Source of the DNA: an uncultured Bacilli bacterium
GTDB lineage: Bacteria > Bacillota_I > Bacilli_A > RF39 > UBA660
NCBI GenBank assembly: GCA_944329545.1
Contig: CALVIK010000012.1
Coordinates: 1 to 23,018 of the forward strand
DNA: 23,018 bases
Direction of reading: 5' to 3'
Shown here: positions 7,291 through 15,901 of the stretch, piece by piece
Layout of the letters: each line of letters starts with the position of its first letter
Numbering within the stretch: position 1 is the first letter of the stretch
The notes under the pieces: model-generated
Told to the model about the DNA's origin: nothing
Database searches by the model: none
What the model saw: the letters and a program-made list of their open reading frames with translations, nothing else
Program-made: the position numbers and the translations under genes

Positions 7291-8928
7291 TTAATTCATT
7301 ATTTTTATATATTCTTTATTTTCCTTAATTAACTCTTCCACAAAAATAGAAGGGTTGTTTTTATTAACTAATAATATATTATAAGTTTTAGTTCTAGTTA
7401 AAGCCACATAAAAAAGTCTTCGTTCTTCAGCATATAAATATTCATCTTTAATACTAACATATTTTAAAATATCATCATCAACTATTTTATTAGGAAAACC
7501 CAAATTACTATTTTCTAAATTGACAATAATTACTTTATCTGCTTCTAGTCCTTTAGCTTTATGTACTGTCATAAAATATTTATAATATTTTTTAGCCAAC
7601 AAATTAATATCGTCATTATTTCTACCCAAAATCAAATAATTACCTTTTATTTTTTTTAAAATATTAGTTAAAACAGTTTTTTGATTTTTTTCATAGTAAT
7701 AAATTAAAAGTGGCGTTCTAATACTTTTACAAGATATTAAATCTTTTTTTACTTGACTTTGATTTTTCATAATAAATTTATTCATAATAGTTAATAATTC
7801 TTGAGAATTACGATAAGTATTATTTAATTTAAAAATTTTCGTATATCGAAAATGTTGAGCAAAATCAGTAAACACTGATAAATCACTACCTGTAAATCGA
7901 TAAATAGATTGCCAATCATCACCTATTGCCAAAATAGAAGCATCCGTTTTTTCTTGAATTTTCTTAATCAACATTCCCTTTGCCCAAGATATATCTTGAT
8001 ATTCATCAATAATAATATATTTATATTTTTTTATAGTTCCCATGTCTAATACTTTAATAGCTTTATTTATCATATCATTAAAATCAATCTTATTATTTAT
8101 TTGTAAATAGCTTTCATAATTTTCATATATCGCTTTTAATAAATATAAATATTTTTCATTGCGTTTTTTTATATAATTATTTTCCTTATTATTTTTTTCT
8201 AAAAAATCATGAAACTTATCAATAGAATAATTATGATTTTTAAATAAATTAATAAAAGTAATAATAGTTTGTTTAAAATAAGCATAATAATTTGTTTCCT
8301 TAAAAATTATCGTTTGCATATAACTAATAATTTCATCAGCTTCTTCACCATTTATTATCTTAAAACGAACATCTACCAAATCTTTTACTTTATTATAAGT
8401 AATAAAATCATCGATTATTTTAGGTAATACATCACTAGCTATCTCAAAAAAATAGCCATTATCTCTTAAAATAGCTAAACCTAATTTATGAAAAGTTAAA
8501 ACTTCAATCTTCATATGATGTTTTTGTAATTTTTCTTTTAAATTACTAGCGCATTTGTTAGTTAAAGTTAAACATAAAATTTCCGACGGCCTAACCCCTT
8601 TTTTTAATAGATAAATTATTCGCGCAACTAAAGTTAAAGTTTTTCCACTACCAGCCCCCGCTATAACTAAAGTATTTTTTTCCTCACTTAAAACAATATT
8701 CTTTTGTATTTCATCTAATTTATAACCATCTAAATTATTTAAAAATTTATATAATTGCTTTAATTTTTTTAAATAAACTTCATTATTTTTTTGAATTAAA
8801 AAAGGTAATAAACGATACTTTTTTAAAAAATCTCTTTTAACAATTTTATATAAGCCATGATTATATTTTAGATATAATGGATAATACTTTTTTTCTATTT
8901 TATTTTCTTCTTCCAAATTAATATACAT
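7291..8928 (-). CDS. UvrD/Rep superfamily 1 DNA helicase, helicase IV-like
   Basis: This 545-residue protein unwinds DNA 3' to 5' using ATP, by family. Motifs: Q-motif region with LDEIQKNIVL (71-80), Walker A AGAGSGKT (90-97), motif Ia LTLTNKCA, Walker B IIIDEYQD (305-312), motif III GDDWQSIYRFTGSD (336-349), motif V VHKAKGLEAD (455-464), and motif VI in EERRLFYVALTRTK (501-514). The GDDWQ-IYRFTGSD form of motif III and the N-terminal extension of about 65 residues before the Q motif are closer to helicase IV (HelD of E. coli) than to UvrD or PcrA. It is also about 150-200 residues shorter than those, with small 1B and 2B domains. It has a ribosome site AGGTGG and a TATAAT at 8945-8950. The chromosomal PcrA is presumably elsewhere. 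Confidence 0.9.
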   Translation of the reverse strand: MYINLEEENKIEKKYYPLYLKYNHGLYKIVKRDFLKKYRLLPFLIQKNNEVYLKKLKQLYKFLNNLDGYKLDEIQKNIVLSEEKNTLVIAGAGSGKTLTLVARIIYLLKKGVRPSEILCLTLTNKCASNLKEKLQKHHMKIEVLTFHKLGLAILRDNGYFFEIASDVLPKIIDDFITYNKVKDLVDVRFKIINGEEADEIISYMQTIIFKETNYYAYFKQTIITFINLFKNHNYSIDKFHDFLEKNNKENNYIKKRNEKYLYLLKAIYENYESYLQINNKIDFNDMINKAIKVLDMGTIKKYKYIIIDEYQDISWAKGMLIKKIQEKTDASILAIGDDWQSIYRFTGSDLSVFTDFAQHFRYTKIFKLNNTYRNSQELLTIMNKFIMKNQSQVKKDLISCKSIRTPLLIYYYEKNQKTVLTNILKKIKGNYLILGRNNDDINLLAKKYYKYFMTVHKAKGLEADKVIIVNLENSNLGFPNKIVDDDILKYVSIKDEYLYAEERRLFYVALTRTKTYNILLVNKNNPSIFVEELIKENKEYIKIMN

Positions 8929-8944
8929 AATACCACCTATATAT

Positions 8945-8950
8945 ATTATA
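8945..8950 (-). promoter_or_regulatory. Likely -10 box of the helicase promoter
   Basis: A perfect TATAAT on the minus strand sits 17 bases before the helicase start codon. No convincing -35 hexamer lies at 16-18 bases upstream, and the resulting leader would be very short. Confidence 0.4.
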
Positions 8951-8982
8951 GAAAATAAAAAAGAAAATCCCTTTAAAAAAAC

Positions 8983-9021
8983 AAAAAAATGTTTAAAATA
9001 ATATTAATTCTAAACATTTTT
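8983..9021 (-). terminator. Terminator of the asnB operon
   Basis: An 11-bp stem, AAAAATGTTTA (8985-8995) with TAAACATTTTT (9011-9021), around a 15-base loop. On the minus strand it is followed by T-rich sequence (A-runs at 8975-8989). The stem overlaps the stop codon and last codons of the MurE-like gene. Confidence 0.8.
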
Positions 9022-10356
9022 ATTTTTAGTAAACTTAGATACTTCATCAACATCATTAAAAGGTAATTTTTCATTATCAATAAATTGATATGGGGCATTA
9101 CCACGGCCAAGAACAAGTAAAACATCTCCAGGCGCCAATATACTAATTGCTTTTTTTATAGCTTCTTTTCGGTCCACTACTATTTCAAATTTACTTTCAT
9201 CTAATCCATTAGTCATGTTTTGAATAATATCTTCAGGTTTTTCATGATAAGGATTATTAATAGTAAAAACTGTATAATCGCTAAAATCTAAAATTTCTTT
9301 ACCTAACATTTGCAAATTTTCTGGTTCCAAATTACCATTACCACCATATAAAATAAGGAGCTTTCCAGAAAAATCTTTCTTAGTTTTAGTAACAACTGCC
9401 TTAATTCTCTCTACTGTATCAGCATTATCAACAATCACGGTACTATCATCATTTTTAAAAATTTGATAACGACCATCTGGCGCTTTTAAATAAGAAGTTG
9501 TTAAAATTATTTCTTCAGCTTTTACACCTATTAAAACAGCAATAATATACGCTACTAAATAATTATATATATTAAATTTTCCCGCTAATGGTAAATTTAT
9601 TTCAGTCATTTTATTAGCATCAATTAACTTAAATATACTGTGATCTTCATATAAATGAACATCACTTATTTGATAATCACATTTATGCATTCCAAACAAA
9701 ATATTTTGATTGCGCTCCAATTGTAAATTATTAGCCGCTTCATCGTCAGCATTAATAATCGCATAACCATATCTTTTTAATTTATTTAATAAAGCAATAT
9801 TAATATTATTAGCCATATTTAAAACATTAGTACTAGTATTCGTAATTGCTACATATTTAAATTTCAAGCCCTCAAGTCGTCTTTGAAGCATCGCCGCTTC
9901 ACTTACTTCAATTACTAAATATTCACATTCTTCGTTAACTGCTTCACTAATTAATTCATAAAGTTCATATAAATCTGGTGTTGTATTTTTTAAATTTTTA
10001 ACATTGTCATCTAAACAAAAACCTAAAGAGCCAATATAAGCGCATTTGTGCTCTAACTTATTTAATAATTGATAAGTTAGATACGCTGCACTAGTTTTAC
10101 CATTAACCCCACCAATAGCTATCAGTTCAATTTTTTTCAATTTGTCAGCATATAATTCATTTAAATATTTAGCTAGATAAGCTCTAGTATCTTTTTCAAT
10201 AATTGTTTTAACCGGATAATCACCTTCTTGCGCGATAATACAAGTAGCGCCTTTATTAATAGCTTCATTAATATAATTATGACCATCATTATTAATTCCG
10301 CGTAAAGCTAAAAAAGTGTCTCCTGGTGTTACCTCATTTGAATGTACTCTAAGCAT
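9010..10356 (-). CDS. Divergent MurE-like Mur ligase paralogue
   Basis: This 448-residue protein has the three-domain MurE plan but many altered signatures. The N-terminal UDP-MurNAc-domain pattern is present (SNEVTPGDTFLALRG, DGHNYINEA), though the protein starts about 20 residues late compared with typical MurE. The P-loop is GGVNGKT (82-88) instead of TGTNGKT. TTPD (125-128) and EVSEAA (150-155) match the MurE TTPDP and EVSSHA. The DHLD-H motif after AITN is replaced by NTSTNVLN (173-180). DYAHTP is DNADTV (310-315). The DNPR-E substrate motif is NNPYHE (367-372). GKGHE is GRGNA (418-422, within LGRGNAPYQ). Real MurE adds the third amino acid to UDP-MurNAc-dipeptide. Here the loss of the Arg and of the DHLD-H residues argues against canonical activity. 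It is last in the operon asnB / membrane protein / this gene, 13 bases after the membrane protein. Confidence 0.82.
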   Translation of the reverse strand: MLRVHSNEVTPGDTFLALRGINNDGHNYINEAINKGATCIIAQEGDYPVKTIIEKDTRAYLAKYLNELYADKLKKIELIAIGGVNGKTSAAYLTYQLLNKLEHKCAYIGSLGFCLDDNVKNLKNTTPDLYELYELISEAVNEECEYLVIEVSEAAMLQRRLEGLKFKYVAITNTSTNVLNMANNINIALLNKLKRYGYAIINADDEAANNLQLERNQNILFGMHKCDYQISDVHLYEDHSIFKLIDANKMTEINLPLAGKFNIYNYLVAYIIAVLIGVKAEEIILTTSYLKAPDGRYQIFKNDDSTVIVDNADTVERIKAVVTKTKKDFSGKLLILYGGNGNLEPENLQMLGKEILDFSDYTVFTINNPYHEKPEDIIQNMTNGLDESKFEIVVDRKEAIKKAISILAPGDVLLVLGRGNAPYQFIDNEKLPFNDVDEVSKFTKNKNV

Positions 10357-10369
10357 AACCTCAACTCCC

Positions 10370-10888
10370 CTACATTTTATGCTTTTTAGGGTAAATTTTT
10401 ACTAACCCTTTGTTAATTGCTTGGCAAAGTAAAATGATAAATGGCAATAAATAAGCAAAAATAATCAAAACAATATAATATATCCAGGTTGTATTAAACC
10501 AAAAAAATCCAGCATGTGTAATGATATAATGAACAACAAATAAAATATTGATAACCACAAAGAAAATAATTAAAATAGTTATTAGCAGACCATTCCCTTT
10601 TTTTAATTTAAATTTATTTTTAACATCTTTTAAAAAATATAAAAATAAAAGTGTATAGAAAATAACAAAACAAATGCCCATTATTTTTTCATTAGCATTT
10701 AAAGCAATAATAATTAAAACTAATCCTAAAATTTCCGGAGTCAAAAACAATTTTTTCTTATTTTTAATAATATTGTGATAATATGTTTTTAACTTACCTT
10801 TACTATTATTTAATAAAATAATAATATTACGACTTTTTAAAATTAAAACACAAAAATATGTTATTAATGAAATATAGAAAAAAATCAT
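10370..10888 (-). CDS. Small polytopic membrane protein, unknown function
   Basis: A 172-residue protein with about five hydrophobic segments (approximately residues 2-20, 50-64, 68-86, 101-123 and 131-157) and Lys-rich loops and tail. Its start ATG overlaps the asnB stop by 4 bases (ATGA), and the next gene begins 13 bases after its own stop, so it is translated as part of the asnB operon. The segment NSKGKLKTYYHNIIKNKKKLFLTPEI, a basic loop followed by membrane helices, reminds me of the N-terminal membrane region fused to some Firmicutes Mur ligases. If so, it would be the split membrane anchor for the ligase encoded next to it. That comparison is from memory and tentative. No catalytic motif is seen. 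Confidence 0.75.
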   Translation of the reverse strand: MIFFYISLITYFCVLILKSRNIIILLNNSKGKLKTYYHNIIKNKKKLFLTPEILGLVLIIIALNANEKIMGICFVIFYTLLFLYFLKDVKNKFKLKKGNGLLITILIIFFVVINILFVVHYIITHAGFFWFNTTWIYYIVLIIFAYLLPFIILLCQAINKGLVKIYPKKHKM

Positions 10889-12711
10889 TTCACACCTCCA
10901 AAATACACATCATACCAAAGTAAAAACATATATATTGTCCATATTTTTCGGCTATTATCTTTTTTACCATTTTTATGTTCATCTAAAAGTTTTATTATTT
11001 CCCTAACATTGAAAAATTCCTTAGCTGTTTCAAATCTTTTTTTAACCAAATTATAAACATCATCTTCCTTAAGCCAAAGACGAATTGGTACAGGGAAACC
11101 AAGTTTCTTTTTGTCAGAAACTTTTTGTGGTAAAGTTTCATGAGCAATATCTCTAAATAATTTTTTCGTTTTATATTTATCAACTTTATATTTGGTTGGT
11201 ATTTTACATGCTTTATCAATTAAAGGCCTATCTAAAAATGGCACTCTAACTTCTAAAGAATTAGCCATACTCATTTTATCAGCTTTTAATAAAATATCGC
11301 CAATTAACCAAAAATTAAAGTCAATATATTGCATTTTTGTAACATCATCTTTATCTTTTACTTTATCATAATACTCTTGAGTTAAATCTTTAAAACTAGT
11401 AGTTTCTCTTTTAAAGGCTAGTAACTTATTAATTTCTTTATTATCAAAAATAAAAGCATTGCCAACATATCTATCTTCTAATTTTTTACCTCTTCTAACT
11501 AAAAAATTTAAACCTCGGTGACTTGGAAAGATACCGGCTAATTTACCAATTACAAAACGCACAGGATATGGGATTTTATAATACCATGGCCAAACAAATG
11601 GTTCGTTATAAATGTTATATCCGCCAAAAATTTCGTCTGCTCCTTCACCAGATAAAGAAACTTTAACATTTTGACTGGCAACATTAGCAACAAAGTAAAG
11701 AGCAATAGCTGATGGATCAGCAAGTGGTTCATCCATATAATAAGCAATATTTTTCAAGCTTTTAAAGTAATCTTCTTTACTAATAATTCGATTAATATTT
11801 TGCGTTTTTATTTCTTCTGAAAGTTCTTTGGCATAACTAATTTCATTATATTTTTTACCGTTATCAAAACCCACAGTAAATGTTTTATCTACCTTACTAC
11901 TCGCCGCAATAAAAGACGAATCGACTCCACTAGATAAAAACGAACCTACTTCAACATCGCTAATTTTATGAGCTTGAATAGTATCTTGTAAAGCTTCATC
12001 TATTTCTTTTTTCCACTCTTCATAAGTTTTATTTTCATCAGCTTCTAACTTTAATTCATAATACTTTTTAATTTCTAAATTTCCATCTTTATATTTCAAA
12101 TAATGACCAGGCATTAATTTATAAACATTTTTAAAAAAGGTTTCTGCTCCCGCACTATATTGAAAAGTTAAATAATATTCTAACATTTTAAGATTTAATT
12201 CTTTTTTAAAATCTGGGTGCCTTAAAAAACTCTTTATTTCTGAACCAAACATAAAAGTATTATTCATCTTAGCATAGTAAAATGGTTTAATACCGTAAAA
12301 ATCGCGTGCCGCAAATATTTCTTTAGACTTAATATCATAAATTACAAAAGCAAACATTCCTCTTAACTTATCAAGAATTTTTTCACTATATTCTTCATAA
12401 CCATGCAAAATAACTTCCGTATCAGTATTAGTTACAAATTCATAGCCTTTTTCTTTTAATTCTTCTCTTAAAATTTGATAGTTATAAATTTCCCCATTAA
12501 AAACAATGACTTTGGTATTATCTTTATTATAAATAGGTTGACTTCCCCCTTCTAAATCAATAATACTAAGTCTTCTAAAACCTAAAGCTATATTTTCATC
12601 AGTGTAATAACCTTCCGAATCTGGGCCACGGTGCGCGATTAAATCGGCCATTTTTTTAATATTATCTTTTTTATCTTTTTCTTTATTTATATATCCAACA
12701 AAGCCACACAT
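10885..12711 (-). CDS. asnB: Glutamine-hydrolysing asparagine synthetase (AsnB/AsnO type)
   Basis: This 608-residue protein transfers ammonia from glutamine to an activated carboxylate, classically aspartate to asparagine, using ATP. The class II glutaminase domain starts with the nucleophile C2 (MCGFVGY) and shows HRGPD (27-31), RLSIIDL (47-53), FNGEIYNY (71-78) and NTDTE (95-99). The synthetase domain has the pyrophosphate loop SSGVDSS (260-266), the SLSGEGADEIFGGY motif and VRVPFLD. Length fits the AsnO/YisO group of Bacillus. The start has AGGAG. It leads a tight operon with a membrane protein and a MurE-like ligase. AsnB proteins of some Gram-positives amidate peptidoglycan stem peptides rather than making free asparagine, and the neighbours make that plausible here. 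This is inference. Confidence 0.93.
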   Translation of the reverse strand: MCGFVGYINKEKDKKDNIKKMADLIAHRGPDSEGYYTDENIALGFRRLSIIDLEGGSQPIYNKDNTKVIVFNGEIYNYQILREELKEKGYEFVTNTDTEVILHGYEEYSEKILDKLRGMFAFVIYDIKSKEIFAARDFYGIKPFYYAKMNNTFMFGSEIKSFLRHPDFKKELNLKMLEYYLTFQYSAGAETFFKNVYKLMPGHYLKYKDGNLEIKKYYELKLEADENKTYEEWKKEIDEALQDTIQAHKISDVEVGSFLSSGVDSSFIAASSKVDKTFTVGFDNGKKYNEISYAKELSEEIKTQNINRIISKEDYFKSLKNIAYYMDEPLADPSAIALYFVANVASQNVKVSLSGEGADEIFGGYNIYNEPFVWPWYYKIPYPVRFVIGKLAGIFPSHRGLNFLVRRGKKLEDRYVGNAFIFDNKEINKLLAFKRETTSFKDLTQEYYDKVKDKDDVTKMQYIDFNFWLIGDILLKADKMSMANSLEVRVPFLDRPLIDKACKIPTKYKVDKYKTKKLFRDIAHETLPQKVSDKKKLGFPVPIRLWLKEDDVYNLVKKRFETAKEFFNVREIIKLLDEHKNGKKDNSRKIWTIYMFLLWYDVYFGGVK

Positions 12712-12738
12712 ATTATCACTCCTAAATTACAAATACAT

Positions 12739-12747
12739 TTTACCACA
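12739..12747 (-). promoter_or_regulatory. Possible extended -10 of the asnB operon
   Basis: TGGTAAAAT on the minus strand, about 28-36 bases before the asnB start, fits an extended -10 element. No clear -35 is seen. It lies between the terminator of the RDD gene and the asnB ribosome site, so a promoter somewhere in this 60-base gap is expected. Confidence 0.4.
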
Positions 12748-12773
12748 TTTTACAAAATAAAGCTATAACAAAC

Positions 12774-12792
12774 AAAAAAGAGCTACAGCTCT
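12774..12792 (-). terminator. Terminator of the RDD gene
   Basis: AGAGC (12779-12783) pairs with GCTCT (12788-12792) around TACA, followed on the minus strand by TTTTTT. The stem is short but GC-rich for this genome. The stop codon begins inside it. Confidence 0.65.
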
Positions 12793-13765
12793 ATTTATAA
12801 TATACCTTCTTAACTACAACCGTTTTAGTAATTAAATCTTTAAAAGTTTGTTTTGTAGGTTTTGTAAAAACCAGCAAAACAGCAAAAGGCATAAGCACTA
12901 ATTCGAAAATCATAAATAATGTCCGGAAAAATGACCTAATAAGACCAATGCTTTCACCATTTAAATTAGTTACTTCAAAATTAAAAAGTCGTTTACCAAT
13001 AGTTTTACCTTGGCTATCTAAAACGGTAAAATAAATCATTCCAATTAAAGATATCAAACTATAAACAAGTAATTTTGGTTCTTTTAAATTACTAAATACT
13101 TCATTTACTATTAAATAATTCATAATAAAAGTCATTCCAAAATAAATTAAACTTAAAATAAACATATCAATGATAAAAGCTAGTACCCTTAAAAATATAT
13201 TAGCATAAAATAATTTATTATTATATTCTAAAGAACGATTTTCTACATAAACATCACTAAAATAATCAGCAATAGTTTGTTTATGTTTCGTAAACATTAA
13301 AGCCAAATAACCAATTCCTAGCGTTAAAACATTTAAAAATTTAAAGAAATTATGTTTAAAAGCCATCGCAAAGCCAATTTGATAACCGCCCTCATCAACT
13401 ACTTGCAAATTTAATAATCTAAGTCCAATAGTTCCCTTTAACGGCGATCCTTCTAAAATCACTGTATAAAAGAAATATATTATAAAAACAATTAAAACAT
13501 AAACGATATTAATATTTAAAAAATCAACATATCCATTTAATGGATTTAAAGTATAAAAAATAAAATATATTAAAGTCATTAATAAAACATCAATATAAAA
13601 AGCCATTAACCTTTGAATTAAACCGGGATTTTCTGGTATTTTCTTTTGTTCATCGTTAAGAACTGTTTTATATACTTTTTCAATTTCGGCAAATTTATAA
13701 CCACAATATGGACAAATATCTTCTTCCTTAGTTACCATTCGTCCGCATTTTGGACACCCTTTCAT
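12791..13765 (-). CDS. RDD-family membrane protein with N-terminal zinc ribbon
   Basis: I place the start at the ATG of 13765 (the ATG at 13768 is equally in frame), giving about 324 residues. Both follow GGAAGGTG, whereas the longer frame back to 13885 would run into the upstream gene and has no ribosome site. Residues 4-21 form a zinc ribbon with C4, C7, C18 and C21. Two RDD modules follow, each with a loop like GLIQRLMAFYIDVLL or NIFLRVLAFIIDMFIL and later a GTIGLRLLNLQV or GKTIGKRLFNFEV strand, making roughly six to eight membrane segments. RDD proteins are widespread with poorly known roles; some are proposed to be Na+/H+ antiporters. It has its own extended -10 (13787-13792) and terminator, so it is monocistronic. 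Confidence 0.85.
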   Translation of the reverse strand: MKGCPKCGRMVTKEEDICPYCGYKFAEIEKVYKTVLNDEQKKIPENPGLIQRLMAFYIDVLLMTLIYFIFYTLNPLNGYVDFLNINIVYVLIVFIIYFFYTVILEGSPLKGTIGLRLLNLQVVDEGGYQIGFAMAFKHNFFKFLNVLTLGIGYLALMFTKHKQTIADYFSDVYVENRSLEYNNKLFYANIFLRVLAFIIDMFILSLIYFGMTFIMNYLIVNEVFSNLKEPKLLVYSLISLIGMIYFTVLDSQGKTIGKRLFNFEVTNLNGESIGLIRSFFRTLFMIFELVLMPFAVLLVFTKPTKQTFKDLITKTVVVKKVYYK

Positions 13766-13786
13766 CATTATCACCTTCCGTTTATT

Positions 13787-13792
13787 ATTATA
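13787..13792 (-). promoter_or_regulatory. Extended -10 promoter of the RDD gene
   Basis: TGTTATAAT on the minus strand (hexamer 13787-13792), just after the terminator of the upstream gene. The -35 is poor, but the TGN extension usually compensates. Confidence 0.55.
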
Positions 13793-13808
13793 ACATTTTT
13801 CTAAACAT

Positions 13809-13828
13809 AAAAAAAGCATTAAGCTTTT
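13809..13828 (-). terminator. Terminator of the unknown membrane protein gene
   Basis: AAAAGC (13812-13817) pairs with GCTTTT (13823-13828) around ATTAA, followed on the minus strand by a run of seven T. The stop codon lies in the loop. Confidence 0.7.
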
Positions 13829-14703
13829 CGTAATTTTCTTAAAATCAAATATGTTAAATAGAGAAATAAAGCTAACGCCGTACAAACAAATCCAGTAATA
13901 ATCAACTGACGCGTCAGCATATCGCTAAACATACTGACATCTAAGAATATTTCGCTTTTTGTTAGTAGCATAGTAATTAAATCACTACTAAATAAACCAA
14001 TACCAATAGTAATAATTCCCACAATTAAAGTGGTATATCCCAGATACATAATATTTTTAAATTCTTTTCTTTTCAAAATTAATATTAAAATTAGAGAAAT
14101 CACAAACAAAGACATGATTATAACTTTGCTTTGCTTACTAAAAATTTGCTGTACTTGAGATAAATTTGTTATTTCTAATTTATCACTTAAAACTTGGGCT
14201 GTTGGCAAATTATCAATAATTTGTCCACTTTGACTTTTAACCGTTTTTAAAAATTGTTCCTTTTGGGTCTCATTTATTGGTACTTTACTCTTTTTTATCC
14301 ATTTATCAATATTTTCATCTAATATTTTATTAAAGTCTTCACTGGTCAAAATAGTATTTTCCGTACCATTAATCACATAATCTGTCATATTCCCGGCGAT
14401 AACACCAAAAAATTCTTTAACTATTTCATCGTTAACCATTTCATCAATAACTGACGAAGAAACACCATAGTATTCGGCTACAATATAAGCATTATCTAAA
14501 ACTTCTGTAACCATACTACCGCCATTGTTTGATTTTTCCATTTCATCTAAAGCTTTAGCTACATCCATCTGCATAACACCTTTAGTTACATTTTCGACTT
14601 TAAAAAAGTAACTAATATTTAATATAACTATTAAGGCCATAAAAGTTATAAAAAATATTCCCACAGAAATTGCCATTATAAGGCCTTTTAATACTTTTTT
14701 CAT
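13819..14703 (-). CDS. Membrane protein with large extracytoplasmic domain, unknown function
   Basis: This 294-residue protein has one N-terminal membrane segment (about residues 9-31), then a hydrophilic, mostly helical domain of about 160 residues that should face outside, then three C-terminal membrane segments (about 194-209, 218-236 and 263-287). The outer domain contains a Tyr-Tyr-Gly-Val-Ser stretch and a Lys/Glu-rich part with no Cys or catalytic motif that I recognise. The start has AAGGAGG and a near-perfect promoter at 14725-14753, divergent from the glycosyltransferase gene. It ends in a terminator, so it is a single-gene unit. I do not recognise the family. Confidence 0.8.
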   Translation of the reverse strand: MKKVLKGLIMAISVGIFFITFMALIVILNISYFFKVENVTKGVMQMDVAKALDEMEKSNNGGSMVTEVLDNAYIVAEYYGVSSSVIDEMVNDEIVKEFFGVIAGNMTDYVINGTENTILTSEDFNKILDENIDKWIKKSKVPINETQKEQFLKTVKSQSGQIIDNLPTAQVLSDKLEITNLSQVQQIFSKQSKVIIMSLFVISLILILILKRKEFKNIMYLGYTTLIVGIITIGIGLFSSDLITMLLTKSEIFLDVSMFSDMLTRQLIITGFVCTALALFLYLTYLILRKLRKA

Positions 14704-14724
14704 TCTCTGGCCTCCTTATTTAAT

Positions 14725-14753
14725 ATTATACCTTTTTTAAAAAATTATTTCAA
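14725..14753 (-). promoter_or_regulatory. Sigma-A promoter of the unknown membrane protein
   Basis: TTGAAA (14748-14753), a 17-bp spacer and a perfect TATAAT (14725-14730) on the minus strand, directly before the ribosome site. Confidence 0.8.
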
Positions 14754-14769
14754 TTACTCCATTTAATAA

Positions 14770-14798
14770 TTAACCAAGAAAAAAATAAATCATAAATT
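14770..14798 (+). promoter_or_regulatory. Weak candidate promoter of the glycosyltransferase
   Basis: TTAACC (14770-14775), 17 bp, TAAATT (14793-14798); each hexamer matches the consensus at four of six positions. It is the best candidate in the divergent gap, but it is weak. Confidence 0.35.
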
Positions 14799-14815
14799 AT
14801 TAATGGAGGAAAGTT

Positions 14816-15901
14816 ATGAAAAAATATAAAATCTGTGTCTATGCGATTGCTTATAATGAAGAAAAATTTGTCAAAAGATTTATGAATAGCGTTAAAGACG
14901 CTGATGCCGTTTATGTTTTAGATACCGGATCAACTGACAAAACAAAAAAACTTTTAAAAAAATATGGCGCTAAAGTAAAGACAAAAAAAATTAAACCATG
15001 GCGCTTTGATAAAGCGCGAAATATTTCTTTAGAAATGGTTCCCGAAGATACTAATATTTGTATTTGCTTAGATTTAGATGAAGTTTTAATGCCAGGTTGG
15101 CGTGAAGTTTTAGAAAATACTTGGGATGATAACACAACTAGAATTCGTTATACTTATAACTGGAGTTTAGATAAAAAAAATAAACCTATCGTCTCTTTTT
15201 ATGCTGATAAAATTCACGCTAGAAAAAATTATCAATGGATATTCCCCGTTCATGAAATTTTAAAAAGTCCAAAAAAAGAGAGTTTTAAAACTTGTGAAAA
15301 CCTGACAATTAATCACTACCCTGATGAAAAAAAATCTAGAAGTAGTTATTTACTTTTATTAGAACTTTCGGTTAAAGAAAACCCTGATAACGACCGTAAT
15401 ATGCATTATTTAGGCCGAGAATATATGTATTATCATAGATGGAATGAATGCATTGATACTTTAATTAAACATTTGCACTTGAAAAGCGCTACTTGGAAAG
15501 ATGAAAGATGCGCCTCTATGCGTTTTATTGCTAGAAGTTATATCAATTTAAATAGATATGACGAGGCTGAAATGTGGCTTTTAAAAGCAATTAACGAAGC
15601 TCCTTATTTAAGAGATCCTTATGTAGAAATGATGCTTTTAAAATACAAATTAGAAGACTATGAAGGCATCATTAAATATGGTGAAGAAGCTTTAAAAATT
15701 AAAAAAAATCAAAAAAGTTATATTAATGAACCTTTTAGTTGGAATGAAACAATCTATGATTTACTTTCTTTAGCTTATTATTATACTGGTAATATCGATA
15801 AAGCTTTATATTATATTGACACTGCTATCAAAATAAATGCTAATGATCAAAGACTTTTAAACAATAAAAAAATATTTTTACAAAGTAAAAACTTGGACTA
15901 A
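14816..15901 (+). CDS. Family 2-like glycosyltransferase with TPR-like C-terminus
   Basis: A 361-residue protein and the only complete plus-strand gene. Residues 5 to about 110 form a GT-A fold: the start CVYAIAYNEEKFV (nucleotide-binding strand and NEE), DTGSTD (36-41) and the metal-binding DLDE (86-89). From about residue 185 there are repeated helix pairs with TPR features (NRDMHYLGREYMY-like, YDEAEMWLLKAI, NIDKALYYIDTAI). This matches the layout of GT2/TPR glycosyltransferases such as SunS-like or cell-surface polysaccharide enzymes. No signal peptide is seen, so it is cytoplasmic. The sugar and acceptor are unknown. The start has GGAGG at good spacing, and a strong hairpin terminator follows. 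There is no obvious glycan cluster around it. Confidence 0.88.
   Translation: MKKYKICVYAIAYNEEKFVKRFMNSVKDADAVYVLDTGSTDKTKKLLKKYGAKVKTKKIKPWRFDKARNISLEMVPEDTNICICLDLDEVLMPGWREVLENTWDDNTTRIRYTYNWSLDKKNKPIVSFYADKIHARKNYQWIFPVHEILKSPKKESFKTCENLTINHYPDEKKSRSSYLLLLELSVKENPDNDRNMHYLGREYMYYHRWNECIDTLIKHLHLKSATWKDERCASMRFIARSYINLNRYDEAEMWLLKAINEAPYLRDPYVEMMLLKYKLEDYEGIIKYGEEALKIKKNQKSYINEPFSWNETIYDLLSLAYYYTGNIDKALYYIDTAIKINANDQRLLNNKKIFLQSKNLD

Noticed and set aside
10995..11747. Open frames inside asnB on the same strand (10995-11219 and 11550-11747)
   Set aside because: They are shadow frames with no ribosome site and no family pattern, within the conserved synthetase domain.
13766..13885. N-terminal extension of the RDD gene back to 13885
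   Set aside because: The extra 40 residues overlap the upstream gene and its terminator, have no ribosome site, and precede a well-placed GGAAGGTG with ATG at 13765-13768.
14911..15135. Minus-strand frame inside the glycosyltransferase gene
   Set aside because: It lies opposite the DTGSTD and DLDE motifs, with no ribosome site; a shadow frame.
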